Shown here piece after piece: positions 17,912 through 27,068 of a DNA stretch of 64,000 nt. The notes under the pieces were generated by a model, which ran no database searches, was not told where the DNA came from, and worked only from the letters and a program-made list of their open reading frames with translations. Source of the stretch: Bacteroidaceae bacterium. Lineage in GTDB: Bacteria > Bacteroidota > Bacteroidia > Bacteroidales > Bacteroidaceae. Made by a program: the position numbers and the translations under genes. The DNA lies in assembly GCA_017645305.1 (NCBI GenBank), contig JAGCPD010000010.1, positions 266,052 to 330,051 of the forward strand, in the 5' to 3' direction. Positions within the stretch are counted from its first letter, which is position 1. Each line of letters begins with the position of its first letter.

Positions 17912-18298
17912 TTATTGGTTTGCTTCGGTTTTTTTCCCATTTCCATAATAAGCATCCCATTCTTTTTGGACTTCTTGCCAGTCAACTGCTTCGCCTGCAG
18001 CTATTGCTTCTGCTTGTCTGGTTGCTTCATCGCGAGCTTTATCTCTTGCCCGTTTAGCTTTCATTGCCTCTATAGTGGCATCATCAAGTATAAGAATGCG
18101 TTCCCTGCGAATACATTCCTGTAGTTCTTCATATCCGAATGCTTTGCCTTGTACGTTAAAATCGGAGATGTTAAACTCATAATCTACCCGTAAGGTGTGC
18201 CTTATCATCTTCTGCTGAAAACGGGTTCCTGCATTTTTCCGTTTCAGCAGTTTTCCTATCTGTTCTATTTCTGTTTGTGAGAATTTATTTCGCCCCAT
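17912..18298 (-). CDS. small conserved-looking protein of unknown function
   Basis: A 128-residue soluble protein that I do not assign to a named family. It starts MGRNKFSQTEIEQIG and is rich in charged residues; the middle contains FNISDFNVQGKAFGYEEL and the C-terminal third (about residues 85-128) is a Lys/Arg/Glu/Ala-rich helix. No signal peptide, membrane segment or metal-binding motif is visible. I start at the ATG at 18298, 10 nt downstream of the GH30 stop; the longer frame to 18382 only covers the GH30 3' end. It may be co-transcribed with GH30, but no functional link is evident. Confidence 0.65.
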   Translation of the reverse strand: MGRNKFSQTEIEQIGKLLKRKNAGTRFQQKMIRHTLRVDYEFNISDFNVQGKAFGYEELQECIRRERILILDDATIEAMKAKRARDKARDEATRQAEAIAAGEAVDWQEVQKEWDAYYGNGKKTEANQ

Positions 18299-18308
18299 AT
18301 CATTGATG

Positions 18309-19796
18309 TTACTGCACGCCGTGCCCAAGAAACACTGAGACCACACTCTTGGCTGGTACAGATACCTGGGTGACAGGTGCATTCTTGTTGCTTTTGACGC
18401 CTATTATATAATCATTGTTGCTATTGTTGCTTAGAAGCACGGAATAATTATTTCCGGGATTCAGAAAGGTGGAATACAACAGGCCGTCTTGGTCTGCAGA
18501 GATGCTGTTTCCAATTCTGTAGGCTCCTTCTTTTATCACCTTAGCGGCATGACAGATAAGGTAATAGTGACTGTTGTAGTATAGCGTATTATAGTTGCGC
18601 TGGTCAATGTCTATAGCCCCCATACATGTGGTACAAGAGCCGGCAGCCTGAGTATAGGGACCATAGTTTAGGTCAAGCATAAAGTTCCAAACGATAGTGG
18701 CCCTTCCGAATCGGTTAATAAAATGAAGGATGAGGTTGTTGAAATCATTAACAAGATGCCTTCTGAGATTGCGCCCATCATTCCATGAGCCTATGGATGT
18801 CTCGGTGAAAATCTGCTCCATATTAGGTGCTTTCTTCTGTATATCTTCCATCTCTGTATAACTGCCTCCGTAATCGTGCCAGGCGCAGCCTTTCACTAGA
18901 TCGTAGCCAGGCATGCTTGACTCCAGTGCATTGTAAATCTGGATGGGATAATTGTCTTCCCCAGGTTTATTGTCATAGTTGTAATTGTGGTCAAAGACGT
19001 AAATCCTGGTCGTGATACCTGCATTATGGAAGGCATGAGCCAGATGTTTGACGAATTCTCCTTCTTGCTTTGCACCGATATAGGTTGAGGCGCAGTTTCC
19101 TGCATTCAACGGTTCGTTCTGGGGTGTTACAGCATAGATGTTGATGCCGTATGTCTTCATCACCTGAACAAATTTCACAAAGTACTGGGCGTATGCCTCG
19201 TAATACTTTGGGTTCAGCACGCCGCCTGCATAGTGGTTCCAGGTAGAGGCATCTGTAATGCTCTTCTGTTTCATCCAACGAGGAGCCGTCCAGGGTGCAG
19301 CCATAATCTTAATATCGGGGTTGATAGCTAATACCTCTTTTAATATGGGAATTACGTAGGTGAGTTCATCATCGTGCAACTTAAAGTTTACCAGCAGATT
19401 GTTGGCGGGTCCTTTCTTCTCGCAGTAAGTGTAGCATTCGCTCGAGAAATCAGAGCACGCAATTGACATTCGCACGTAATTTGTGCCGAATCCATCGGAA
19501 GGCGAGAATGTTTTTACCAATAGGTCGTGCCTGTTCTTTGCTTTCATCTTCATCAGATTATAGCAGGCAGAGTAGGTAAGGGCAAATCCAAAACCGTCCA
19601 TAGTCTGATACTTCTTGTCAGCATTCAATGTAATGGTACAGTTGGCTGTTCCAAAGGTAGAACCAATGTCAAACAACTGTGTTTTCAGCAGTAGCTGACC
19701 GTTGGCGCTGGTGGTCATTACCTCCACTGCATTGTCAGGGAAGGCGTTCAATGTAACAGTTAATGAAAGTAGTAGAAGCAGTCGTCTCATTTCCAA
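18309..19796 (-). CDS. GH30 family glycoside hydrolase
   Basis: A 495-residue secreted enzyme with an N-terminal signal peptide (about residues 1-20). GH30 members are retaining enzymes acting on beta-1,6-glucan, glucosylceramide or xylan depending on subgroup. Glu228 in TPQNEPL is the expected acid/base and Glu332 in IFTETSIGSW the nucleophile. The early QTMDGFGFALTYSA segment and the C-terminal beta-sandwich ending in VSVPAKSVVSVFLG are typical. Beta-1,6-glucanase (GH30_3-like) is my best guess, not a firm call. The stop is about 20 nt from the cytochrome assembly gene upstream, but function suggests it is a separate unit from that operon. Confidence 0.9.
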   Translation of the reverse strand: MEMRRLLLLLSLTVTLNAFPDNAVEVMTTSANGQLLLKTQLFDIGSTFGTANCTITLNADKKYQTMDGFGFALTYSACYNLMKMKAKNRHDLLVKTFSPSDGFGTNYVRMSIACSDFSSECYTYCEKKGPANNLLVNFKLHDDELTYVIPILKEVLAINPDIKIMAAPWTAPRWMKQKSITDASTWNHYAGGVLNPKYYEAYAQYFVKFVQVMKTYGINIYAVTPQNEPLNAGNCASTYIGAKQEGEFVKHLAHAFHNAGITTRIYVFDHNYNYDNKPGEDNYPIQIYNALESSMPGYDLVKGCAWHDYGGSYTEMEDIQKKAPNMEQIFTETSIGSWNDGRNLRRHLVNDFNNLILHFINRFGRATIVWNFMLDLNYGPYTQAAGSCTTCMGAIDIDQRNYNTLYYNSHYYLICHAAKVIKEGAYRIGNSISADQDGLLYSTFLNPGNNYSVLLSNNSNNDYIIGVKSNKNAPVTQVSVPAKSVVSVFLGHGVQ

Positions 19797-19817
19797 TAGG
19801 TATTTTATGTTGTTTCT

Positions 19818-20990
19818 TTATCCGGCATAGCTGTGCAAACCACCCAGTAGGAAGTTCACGCCAAAATAGGTCATCAGCAGACAGGCGAATGCAAGAAGTG
19901 AATAGATGCGATAGTTACGTATATTGTTAAACCAAGGAAGGCTTTTGTTGTGTAAAGGAATACTATATATAAGTAATGTAATAAGTGCCCAGCTTTCCTT
20001 TGGGTCCCAGCTCCAGTAGGTTCCCCACGAGACATTGGCCCACACAGCTCCCAGAAAGATACCTGTTGCCAACAGAAATACGGCAGGCCTGAGTATTTCC
20101 CGTCGCAAGATACTTACTACTAACAGAATGTAGCTCAGCATGATGGTGCCCACGTGAACAAAGAGGAAAGGAGAGCGTAAGATTGGCACCAAAGGACTTC
20201 TGGCAATGGCTATCACCATGTAAGAGGCCATAGCTGTACCGCAAAGAGCTAACAGTAATGTTGAAAGTTGAAAGTTGAAAGTTGAAAGTTTAGGGCTGTT
20301 TATTGTTAATTGTTCATTCTGAATTCTCTGTTTCAAGGATACCCATATCATACTGAGGGCAAGAAGCAGATAGCCTGCGTATGTAATGGCGGTTCCCCAG
20401 GGATCATAACTTATGGTAAAGGTGCTTCCTTTCCCGTCTTCGTCAAACGAGGTCTGATAGATTCGGTAGCCTTTTACCCGGCCGATGTTGTTCATCGAAA
20501 TAGTAGTTTCTTTTTTCCCTTCCTTTGTGGCAATCACTACCTGGCTCACATAGTCGCTGGGGGTTGTGCCGTCAGCATCATACAGAATCTGAAATTTCTT
20601 AAGTGCCAGATAAAAGGGCATCTTCCCCGTCAGCGTGTATAAACCCTGCTCGTTCTTCATCCAAAAGGAACGGCTGGCCTCACCTTCGCGCAGATGAATC
20701 ATTCCCTTGTGACTGGTAATATGGGTGGTAAGGGCTCCTGATAGAATAATCAGGAAACTCACATGCAGAAGAAATACGCAAGGTCGCTTCCACGTCTTTT
20801 TCTTGTATAGCAGCCAGCATCCTGCTATGGCTGTTATAGCCCAAAGGCCAACAAACCACCACGCTTCGTAAATATGTTGATGAGCGTAATTAACGCCATA
20901 GCAGTCCTCTACAATCGTTGCAGCCGCTATGGCAATAACCAGTAAGATTACCAGAACAAAGGACAGTTTAGAAAGGACGGAAGTTCTCAT
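19818..20990 (-). CDS. ccsA: ResB/CcsA-type cytochrome c biogenesis protein
   Basis: A 390-residue polytopic membrane protein for haem delivery and attachment to c-type cytochromes (system II). The N-terminal part is ResB-like: membrane segments at about residues 8-26, 45-60 and 72-90 followed by a periplasmic loop. The C-terminal part is CcsA-like, with several membrane helices and the haem-handling WGTYWSWDPKESWAL motif. The joining cytoplasmic loop (about residues 218-245) is encoded by two 7-nt periodic tracts. Its location at the end of an operon with a di-haem enzyme and a haem lipoprotein fits a role in maturing those proteins. The start overlaps the RidA-like gene by 23 nt. Confidence 0.9.
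   Translation of the reverse strand: MRTSVLSKLSFVLVILLVIAIAAATIVEDCYGVNYAHQHIYEAWWFVGLWAITAIAGCWLLYKKKTWKRPCVFLLHVSFLIILSGALTTHITSHKGMIHLREGEASRSFWMKNEQGLYTLTGKMPFYLALKKFQILYDADGTTPSDYVSQVVIATKEGKKETTISMNNIGRVKGYRIYQTSFDEDGKGSTFTISYDPWGTAITYAGYLLLALSMIWVSLKQRIQNEQLTINSPKLSTFNFQLSTLLLALCGTAMASYMVIAIARSPLVPILRSPFLFVHVGTIMLSYILLVVSILRREILRPAVFLLATGIFLGAVWANVSWGTYWSWDPKESWALITLLIYSIPLHNKSLPWFNNIRNYRIYSLLAFACLLMTYFGVNFLLGGLHSYAG
20260..20332 (-). repeat. 7-nt periodic tracts inside ccsA
   Basis: Plus-strand GTTGAAA is repeated four times at 7-nt spacing, followed by a second tract with units GTTTATT, GTTAATT, GTTCATT. They encode the cytoplasmic loop, where the peptide LSTFNFQLST shows a seven-residue period. 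Confidence 0.85.
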
Positions 20991-22107
20991 GCTGCTTCTC
21001 TTTGACAGCCATGCACTCCATCTCTACAAGCCATGCGGGACGGCATACAGGAGCCAGTGTTATGACGGTGGGAATTTGGGGGAAGCGGTCAGCAAACATA
21101 GCCTTTACCACCTCGTAGTCGGCTGTATCACGCAGATAGACAATAATCTGCATTACGTCTTCAAAGTCAGCACCTCCTTCTTTCAGCAAGGCTTCCACAT
21201 TCTCCCACATACGTTTTGTTTGTAGAACGATGTCACCCACATGCTCCACCTCGCCCTTGTTGTTGATGCTGGCTGTTCCAGAGATAAAGATGTGGTCTCT
21301 GTCGCCATATTCCACAACGGTTCCACGTTCAAAGGTAACACCATACTCGTATGTGGGATTCAGGTGTGTGGGAGCATACAGATAATGCTGCTGCCCAGGT
21401 TCTAACCCCGTAATGGCATAGGTGCCCAATTGTACCAGTGCTTTTGTGGCGGCAGGGTTGCCTCCAATTCCCGTACTGCTGATGTAATGCGTTTTTTCTG
21501 TCAGGCCTTGCTTCACAAAATTCTCTCGGCGGGCTTTCACCAGTCCGTGATATTGGGTATCTACATCGCGGACAAAGAACCATGTACGCACACAGTTTTC
21601 TGCCAGCGTGGCATCAAACTTAGCCAGTAACGATTCATATTCTTCTAACAACATTTCTGTTTGCTGGGCGCTGTCACCTTGGGTCTTGTACATTCCCATC
21701 TTCCACAAATGCTGATAGCCGTTGTGTTTAGCTACTACTACGCTATTTTCTTCGTTCACTTCCACGTCGCTTTGCAGATACAGCCATGCGGCAATCTTAC
21801 TGCCGTCCAATGGTTGCTGCTGGATGAGGCTGATAGAGATATTCTTTTCTGATCGCATCAGAGGCTGCTGATTAGTGCTATCAGAAAGGAAGTAACGCTT
21901 CATAATATATCGTCCGCCCCAAAATTCGGGCAAATCAGGCAGATGATCTTCCGCCTCATAGAGCCTGCGAAGCTGTTCTTTGAAAGGAAGTTGCTTGCCA
22001 TCAGTATGTAGCATCACATGCCATTCCGTAACACCCTCTCTGGGCGTAAACGTGGCTACTTCGCCAGTCACTCCAAGCTCTTCAAATTGTATTTTGTTAT
22101 AATTCAT
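20968..22107 (-). CDS. RidA/chorismatase-like protein
   Basis: A 379-residue soluble protein. The C-terminal 130 residues match the YjgF/RidA fold (DHIFISGTASINNKGEVEHVGDIVLQTKRMWENVEALL, quoted here only for its start and end), and the whole protein has the size and two-lobed layout of the FkbO/Hyg5 chorismatase relatives. It may therefore act on chorismate or a similar ring compound, but I see no residue that settles this. It lies between the haem lipoprotein gene and ccsA on the same strand and overlaps ccsA by 23 nt, so it belongs to the same transcription unit or starts a sub-operon from the box at 22113. Confidence 0.7.
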   Translation of the reverse strand: MNYNKIQFEELGVTGEVATFTPREGVTEWHVMLHTDGKQLPFKEQLRRLYEAEDHLPDLPEFWGGRYIMKRYFLSDSTNQQPLMRSEKNISISLIQQQPLDGSKIAAWLYLQSDVEVNEENSVVVAKHNGYQHLWKMGMYKTQGDSAQQTEMLLEEYESLLAKFDATLAENCVRTWFFVRDVDTQYHGLVKARRENFVKQGLTEKTHYISSTGIGGNPAATKALVQLGTYAITGLEPGQQHYLYAPTHLNPTYEYGVTFERGTVVEYGDRDHIFISGTASINNKGEVEHVGDIVLQTKRMWENVEALLKEGGADFEDVMQIIVYLRDTADYEVVKAMFADRFPQIPTVITLAPVCRPAWLVEMECMAVKEKQHENFRPF

Positions 22108-22112
22108 GGGTG

Positions 22113-22120
22113 CAAAAATA
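22113..22120 (-). promoter_or_regulatory. possible internal -7 box before the RidA-like gene
   Basis: Minus-strand TATTTTTG sits only 5 nt before the ATG at 22107. If it is used, the mRNA would be nearly leaderless. Confidence 0.4.
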
Positions 22121-22157
22121 CAAAAAAAACGATTAAATGAGGGACGAATGAATATTT

Positions 22158-22916
22158 TTATTCATTATTATCCCCTAAACTGTTTATCCAGTCATCAATA
22201 AGCTGTCTCACTTCGTTCAGATTTTCCCTAAACTGGTTGCTCAGAATCTCTGTATGGTTGACATGCAGTAAGTTTTCTCCACCCTCGGCCATTATCTGGT
22301 GAAAGAGCGACTCTTGTGCATTTCCACCTGTCACACGCATCATGCCTTCTTTTCGTGTGCTGGGCACATTCACCAGGTTAGCGTATGACATTCCTTCTGT
22401 AAGATTCAGATTGGCGGCACCAGTTCCTCCGTTTCCACCATGACACAGAATGCAGGCCTTGTCGAATAGTCCCAACTGCAAGGCACCGAATCTGCTGACA
22501 TCTATCAAACCTAAATCCATCCGGATGGTATCTTTTACATTGACATACTCGTCCATATTAACACTGGCAAGAGTAATAACACGTTCACGCAATCTATTGG
22601 TGATGACCAACTCTACCGTATTGATGTTATCATCTATATTTGCCAGCACCAACTCCATTTGTGTGTTGGACGTTGTATAGGGAATGGTTCGTACCACTTG
22701 GGCATAGTTGTCGCCTGTGGTAAATCCTGCCAGCGATACAGAATATTTTTTCTCCCACGACTCTATGCCGGAAAGAACGGCCGTCAGCTTTACCGTGTGT
22801 CCTTTATCCGTGACGTTATAGGACTGCTCCTCTATATCGCCAGAATCGCAAGAAACGAACAAAAAAGTGAAAAGTGAAAGAGTGAAAAGTGAAAATTTAT
22901 AAATCTTCTTCCGCAT
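22158..22916 (-). CDS. lipoprotein with one c-type haem site
   Basis: A 252-residue lipoprotein; the lipidated residue is Cys23 in VSCDSG. A single covalent haem motif CILCH is at residues 155-159, followed by a Gly-rich stretch (GGNGGTG) as in small cytochrome c domains. Residues 35-130 look like a beta-rich domain without a recognised family. It probably passes electrons at the periplasmic face or outer membrane. The hydrophobic core of its signal peptide is encoded by a 7-nt periodic tract. The gene is 12 nt after the second porin in the operon. Confidence 0.8.
   Translation of the reverse strand: MRKKIYKFSLFTLSLFTFLFVSCDSGDIEEQSYNVTDKGHTVKLTAVLSGIESWEKKYSVSLAGFTTGDNYAQVVRTIPYTTSNTQMELVLANIDDNINTVELVITNRLRERVITLASVNMDEYVNVKDTIRMDLGLIDVSRFGALQLGLFDKACILCHGGNGGTGAANLNLTEGMSYANLVNVPSTRKEGMMRVTGGNAQESLFHQIMAEGGENLLHVNHTEILSNQFRENLNEVRQLIDDWINSLGDNNE
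22861..22900 (-). repeat. 7-nt periodic tract in a signal peptide (haem lipoprotein)
   Basis: Plus-strand units GTGAAAA, GTGAAAG, GTGAAAA, GTGAAAA with one extra base encode FSLFTLSLFTF, the hydrophobic core of the signal peptide. Confidence 0.8.
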
Positions 22917-22928
22917 TATGTGTTAATT

Positions 22929-24179
22929 TTAGAAGCTGAACTGAAGTTGAACAGAAGCATGATGAGTAGAGATACCCAAATCATCATTGTCGCGATCCAA
23001 TTGTGTCTGATGCCCATACCTGCCAGTATATTGATACATAGCCGAGAGTTTCAGGTGCACCTTGGGAATGTAGTAGTTGCATACCACCGCAGGCATGTTC
23101 AGGAAACCGTCTTTTGTTGTTCCGTTTCTATCCATGAAGTCATACCTTGCTCCCAATTGTACGGTGGGGGTAACAAAATATCCCACCTGAGCGTAGGCAC
23201 CCCAATAGTTGAATGCGTCATCAATCTTCTGACGTTTGGTAAAGCTGACGTGCATCCAGTGTGCCTCGGCACCAAAGTACCAACGGTTCAGCAGCATAGA
23301 GAATTCGGCTCCCAATCGCGCATCGTTGGTGCTCTCGCTTTCGCTTTCCACATTCAGGCTCCCACTTAAGCCAAACAACATGTGCTTTCCTTTCAACATC
23401 TTGGCATTACCCTGTGTGGCAGGCATCTGTCCCCAGGGCATAAAGGTGATACGTCCTGCATAGAGTAGGGCAGGGATGTGCCAGTCATCAGAGAAAGTCT
23501 TGGTGGCTGAGTTTACGGACGATCCGCTTCCGTTCCACAAACCAACCTCATAGCCTATCAGCCAACTTTCCGGCTTTTTGTTCAGCTTGGCTATGCCATG
23601 AAATTCTACACCTATGTCAAATCCTGTACCGATGATTGGCGTTACAGCATTCAGCACATGCGGCATGATGGTAGAGGTTGTGAGCGATGAGGGAAGGGTA
23701 GGGAATAGCGTCTCGCCTAATGTAGTAAGATAAGCATGTGTGAAGGGTGTTTTGAACTTACCTACACGAAAGCGGGCAGCAGGGTTAATACTATAGTCCA
23801 CCCAAGCCTGTTGCAGGATGTCGGCTCCCTTGGCCGCAGCATTTACAGACAGGTTGTAATCCAGTCTGCCAAAGGTCTTGCCAGTAAAACCTAAGATGGC
23901 ATACGGAATGGCAAAGCCCGAGTTGGCCACATTATCTTGATTATAGGCCTTGTCTAATCCCTCGTCGTCGTAGTAGTTAAACTGTCCTCGAGTCTGTAGG
24001 AAGAGATAGGGCTTAAAGACAAACTTCCCGTTTTTCGACTGAAGCGTGAAGCCTCTGTCATCGGCAATACCCAACACTCCATTCTCCATATCAATGCTTG
24101 GCGTATCTTGCGCCAGAATACATTGAACATTGAACATTGAACATTGAACAATAATCAAAAATAAAGTTATTCGTTTCAT
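22929..24179 (-). CDS. outer-membrane porin (phosphate-selective O/P-like)
   Basis: A 416-residue outer-membrane beta-barrel. A signal peptide (residues 1-23, ending ILAQ) is followed by alternating amphipathic strands and a terminal Phe (VQLQFSF), the usual outer-membrane insertion signal. The FKPYLFLQTRGQFNYYDDEG start and RVGKFKTPFTHAYL segment are typical of the OprO/OprP-like group in Bacteroidota. The solute is not predictable, but the position between a di-haem enzyme and a haem lipoprotein suggests a metal or redox substrate. The signal peptide core is built from a CATTGAA heptad tract. Confidence 0.82.
   Translation of the reverse strand: MKRITLFLIIVQCSMFNVQCILAQDTPSIDMENGVLGIADDRGFTLQSKNGKFVFKPYLFLQTRGQFNYYDDEGLDKAYNQDNVANSGFAIPYAILGFTGKTFGRLDYNLSVNAAAKGADILQQAWVDYSINPAARFRVGKFKTPFTHAYLTTLGETLFPTLPSSLTTSTIMPHVLNAVTPIIGTGFDIGVEFHGIAKLNKKPESWLIGYEVGLWNGSGSSVNSATKTFSDDWHIPALLYAGRITFMPWGQMPATQGNAKMLKGKHMLFGLSGSLNVESESESTNDARLGAEFSMLLNRWYFGAEAHWMHVSFTKRQKIDDAFNYWGAYAQVGYFVTPTVQLGARYDFMDRNGTTKDGFLNMPAVVCNYYIPKVHLKLSAMYQYTGRYGHQTQLDRDNDDLGISTHHASVQLQFSF
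24119..24151 (-). repeat. 7-nt periodic tract in a signal peptide (porin)
   Basis: CATTGAA is repeated four times without change on the plus strand and encodes VQCSMFNVQC of the signal peptide. Confidence 0.9.
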
Positions 24180-24214
24180 AATTATGATTTGTACATTGTG
24201 AATTATGAATAAAA

Positions 24215-25732
24215 CTAAAGAGACTCCAAGAATTTGATTAAGGCACTTCGGTCATCCTTGTGCATTTTCTTATATAGGTTCTTTGAAGCTTCGCCCTCAC
24301 CGCCATGCCATAGGATAGCTTCCTGCAGGTTTCGAGCTCTTCCATCGTGTAAGAAATAGGTATGAGCATTCACCTTCTCTTGCAAACCTATGCCCCATAG
24401 AGGTGTGGTGCGCCATTCATTTCCTCTGGCCAGACCGCTGACATAATTGTCATTCAGTCCAACACCCATAATCTCCGAACCCATATCATGCAGAAGGTAG
24501 TCGCTGTATGGATGTATGGTCTGGTTACCCAGCCAAGGAAGCTCTGTCCCGTTTAGGAGTGTTGCGCCGCGAGGCTTGGTGTGCAATGTTGTTACGTGAC
24601 ACAGGTGACATTTGGACTCAAAGAACATCCGTTCACCTTGTTCTATAAGCTCACGCTCCGTGATGTGTTTGCCCTTGTAGTTAACCTGTGTCGTTGAACT
24701 ACCCAATCTGCGGGCAGGAACACCCAGTCCGTGCAGATAGTAGTCCACATCTTCCATATCCTCGGTCGAGATTTCCAACTTGTCGTACAACAAACCCATC
24801 ATGGAGCCTTGCTGTATCTGCATTTGACCCTCGCAAATTTCTTCCGGGTAACGGCTGTTAGTTACACCCATATCGCTGGAAAAGCCCAATTCAACGGTCA
24901 AATCGGCATGTTGTGCCTTGTTCCCTGACAATCCCAAACGCAATTGCCCGCGTTCTGTGATATAGTTGCATCTGCCAGAGATCCCATACTCTGGATAGTT
25001 AGATTTCTGAGCCAAAGCTTCAATCTCATTGGGGTCAAGGGCCATCATCTGCCCCATTCCCACATGGCGGAGGGGAATCCTGACTGTACAGAACAAATCT
25101 TCTGCACGGATGGGCTCATCTGTATCCCTGTAAGTTGGCTTGTACCAATCCGTGACGGTGTATTCTGGATAGACCAACTCGTATGCTTCTCCGTCAGGGA
25201 AGGTAAACTGTTCACTATGCCAGCGGCATTCCAGTTTGCCCTCGGCTGTTACACCCATGATGCTTTGGTCGTGGATGACTCTACCGTAGTCCTGGAAGAA
25301 AGAGCCGTTTTTGCGGGTTACGTAAACCAACATCGAAGAGAATCCGTAAGATCCGCTGCCATAGACAGGTGTGCCATCTGGGTCTTGTCCGTTCTGCGTC
25401 CATAAGCCTGGCTTTGTACGCCCCGCATTCCTATGGCATGAACCACAGGAATAACCCGCATAGACGGGACCCAGCCCATTTCCCGAATTCATGGGATTGT
25501 CGTATAGGCGGTCGCCATGCGTAAACCTTTTGGCAGGAACTTTGGCAACCCAGTCGGCCTCTGTATCGTAGGCATAGCTGGAGTTCTTAAAGACCGTAGA
25601 GGTGCCTGCAGAAAGCACAAAACCCTCTGGCACCTCCAAGTCCCGGATGTCATTCACCTCTAAACCATCGTTCTCACACCCCCATAGGGCAGTGAGAACG
25701 ATGGTTAATAACAGACTAATTATTTTTTTCAC
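24215..25732 (-). CDS. di-haem oxidoreductase (DUF1111/DHOR)
   Basis: A 505-residue lipoprotein (lipobox LWGC, Cys19) of the di-haem oxidoreductase family. Two c-type haem motifs are present: CGSCH at residues 96-100 and CHLCH at 375-379. The segment NPMNSGNGLGPVYAG before the first haem and FFLHDGRARNLQEAILWHGGEG near the C-terminus (given by ends only) are typical. In Pseudomonas, relatives sit beside imelysin proteins in iron-related operons, exactly as here. It probably carries out a periplasmic redox step on iron or an iron complex; the substrate is inference. Confidence 0.9.
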   Translation of the reverse strand: MKKIISLLLTIVLTALWGCENDGLEVNDIRDLEVPEGFVLSAGTSTVFKNSSYAYDTEADWVAKVPAKRFTHGDRLYDNPMNSGNGLGPVYAGYSCGSCHRNAGRTKPGLWTQNGQDPDGTPVYGSGSYGFSSMLVYVTRKNGSFFQDYGRVIHDQSIMGVTAEGKLECRWHSEQFTFPDGEAYELVYPEYTVTDWYKPTYRDTDEPIRAEDLFCTVRIPLRHVGMGQMMALDPNEIEALAQKSNYPEYGISGRCNYITERGQLRLGLSGNKAQHADLTVELGFSSDMGVTNSRYPEEICEGQMQIQQGSMMGLLYDKLEISTEDMEDVDYYLHGLGVPARRLGSSTTQVNYKGKHITERELIEQGERMFFESKCHLCHVTTLHTKPRGATLLNGTELPWLGNQTIHPYSDYLLHDMGSEIMGVGLNDNYVSGLARGNEWRTTPLWGIGLQEKVNAHTYFLHDGRARNLQEAILWHGGEGEASKNLYKKMHKDDRSALIKFLESL

Positions 25733-25789
25733 TTTTTCCCTCTCTGCAAAGGAGGAATCGGGGATGCCCCTCCTTTACTCTTTTAACTT

Positions 25790-26959
25790 TTAATAGCTTC
25801 TCGCTTTACCATTCTTAAACAGCAGGAACTCCAAAGTATGGAAGCCGCGAACATTCTGAACAGCCTCAATGTCCGCATTGTCCTCGCTATATTCGCCTTC
25901 CCACTTGATAAGTTCTTCAATCTTACCGCTTTCCATTACACCCTTAATGGCATCAACGTCTAAAGGCCAAGAGTCCATGTTGGGGTCAAGACCCAGGTCG
26001 GCAACAGGACCGAACAGGAAGGCCTCGCTGGTTTCCCAAGGCTCACGAGCCTCAATCCACAGGTCAGCAGCATTCTTGAAGTTGGCACTTGAAGGCTGGT
26101 TGCTCAGTGCAACGATGGCTTGACGCAAAGCGACAGTCTTGCTGACCAAATCAGCGTATGTGGGCAGAACCACCTGATCAACATAAGTGCTTACAATATC
26201 TTCCATTTCATCGTCATCAGCATGCTGGCTAACAAAACTGGTAAGGTCCTTTTCCAACACATCTACCAATGTGGCGCAAGCATTCTGGGCTACAACAACA
26301 CTGGCACTGCCAATATGACTGCGGAAGGGGGCGTTCATACCCTTGATGGCATTATAGGCACTCTCAATCTTAGCCTTAACAGATGCATATAGTGTACCAT
26401 CTTTTGCCTTTGTGAAGGTGGCCAGGGAATGAGCGGCTTCTGTGTTATTACGTGTGCCGTTGAAGGCATTCCGGATACTGAGGATATTGTTAGAATAGTC
26501 GTCAATAGAGTGCCAACTGTACCATGACTCTACGGCAAAAACAGCCTCTGTGTATTTGCCGGCTTCCCAAAGGTCGCGTGGCTCACCAATCTTTGCTGTA
26601 CCAACCTCACCGGCAATGTCTATGCATCCGTCAACAATCTGTTGTACACATGCAGCGGCACTCTGATACTCACCGCCAAAAGTCTTGAATGTCTGAGCAT
26701 AAGCTTCGCCGCCATTGTAGCTGATGCTCCAGGCCTGATTCAGGTCGCTGGCATCCTTGGCCAACAGATTAGCTACGGCTGTAGCATACTGAGTCCAGGT
26801 GCTGATGTTCTCCGCTGTTACTTCAATGTTGTTCTCATCAATGGTCACATCTGCAGTTCCCTCGGGAAGTGTGGGGGGAACTTCATTATTGTCATTGCTG
26901 CAGGCTGCAAAGCCCAATCCCATAGCCAAAAGGCCAATAAAAAATACGTTTTTTTTCAT
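25790..26959 (-). CDS. imelysin-family lipoprotein (M75)
   Basis: A 389-residue lipoprotein (lipobox FAAC) of the imelysin/M75 family. The signature GxHxxE is present near the C-terminus (GFHTLEF), and the helical repeats typical of the two-bundle fold cover the rest. Imelysins such as Pseudomonas IcmP and EfeO relatives are linked to iron; proteolysis is disputed. The start at 26959 is chosen because it begins the signal peptide; 23 further codons are open upstream but include heptad-repeat sequence. It is followed after 57 nt by the di-haem oxidoreductase and preceded by a porin. Confidence 0.9.
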   Translation of the reverse strand: MKKNVFFIGLLAMGLGFAACSNDNNEVPPTLPEGTADVTIDENNIEVTAENISTWTQYATAVANLLAKDASDLNQAWSISYNGGEAYAQTFKTFGGEYQSAAACVQQIVDGCIDIAGEVGTAKIGEPRDLWEAGKYTEAVFAVESWYSWHSIDDYSNNILSIRNAFNGTRNNTEAAHSLATFTKAKDGTLYASVKAKIESAYNAIKGMNAPFRSHIGSASVVVAQNACATLVDVLEKDLTSFVSQHADDDEMEDIVSTYVDQVVLPTYADLVSKTVALRQAIVALSNQPSSANFKNAADLWIEAREPWETSEAFLFGPVADLGLDPNMDSWPLDVDAIKGVMESGKIEELIKWEGEYSEDNADIEAVQNVRGFHTLEFLLFKNGKARSY

Positions 26960-27068
26960 AATTATTAATTTTATATCGATTAGTGATTCGCGGTTAGTGG
27001 TTAGCGAAGATGTTTTTTCACTCTTCACTTATTCCCCTTTCCCTTTGGGAGGGGCTGGAGGTAGGCTT

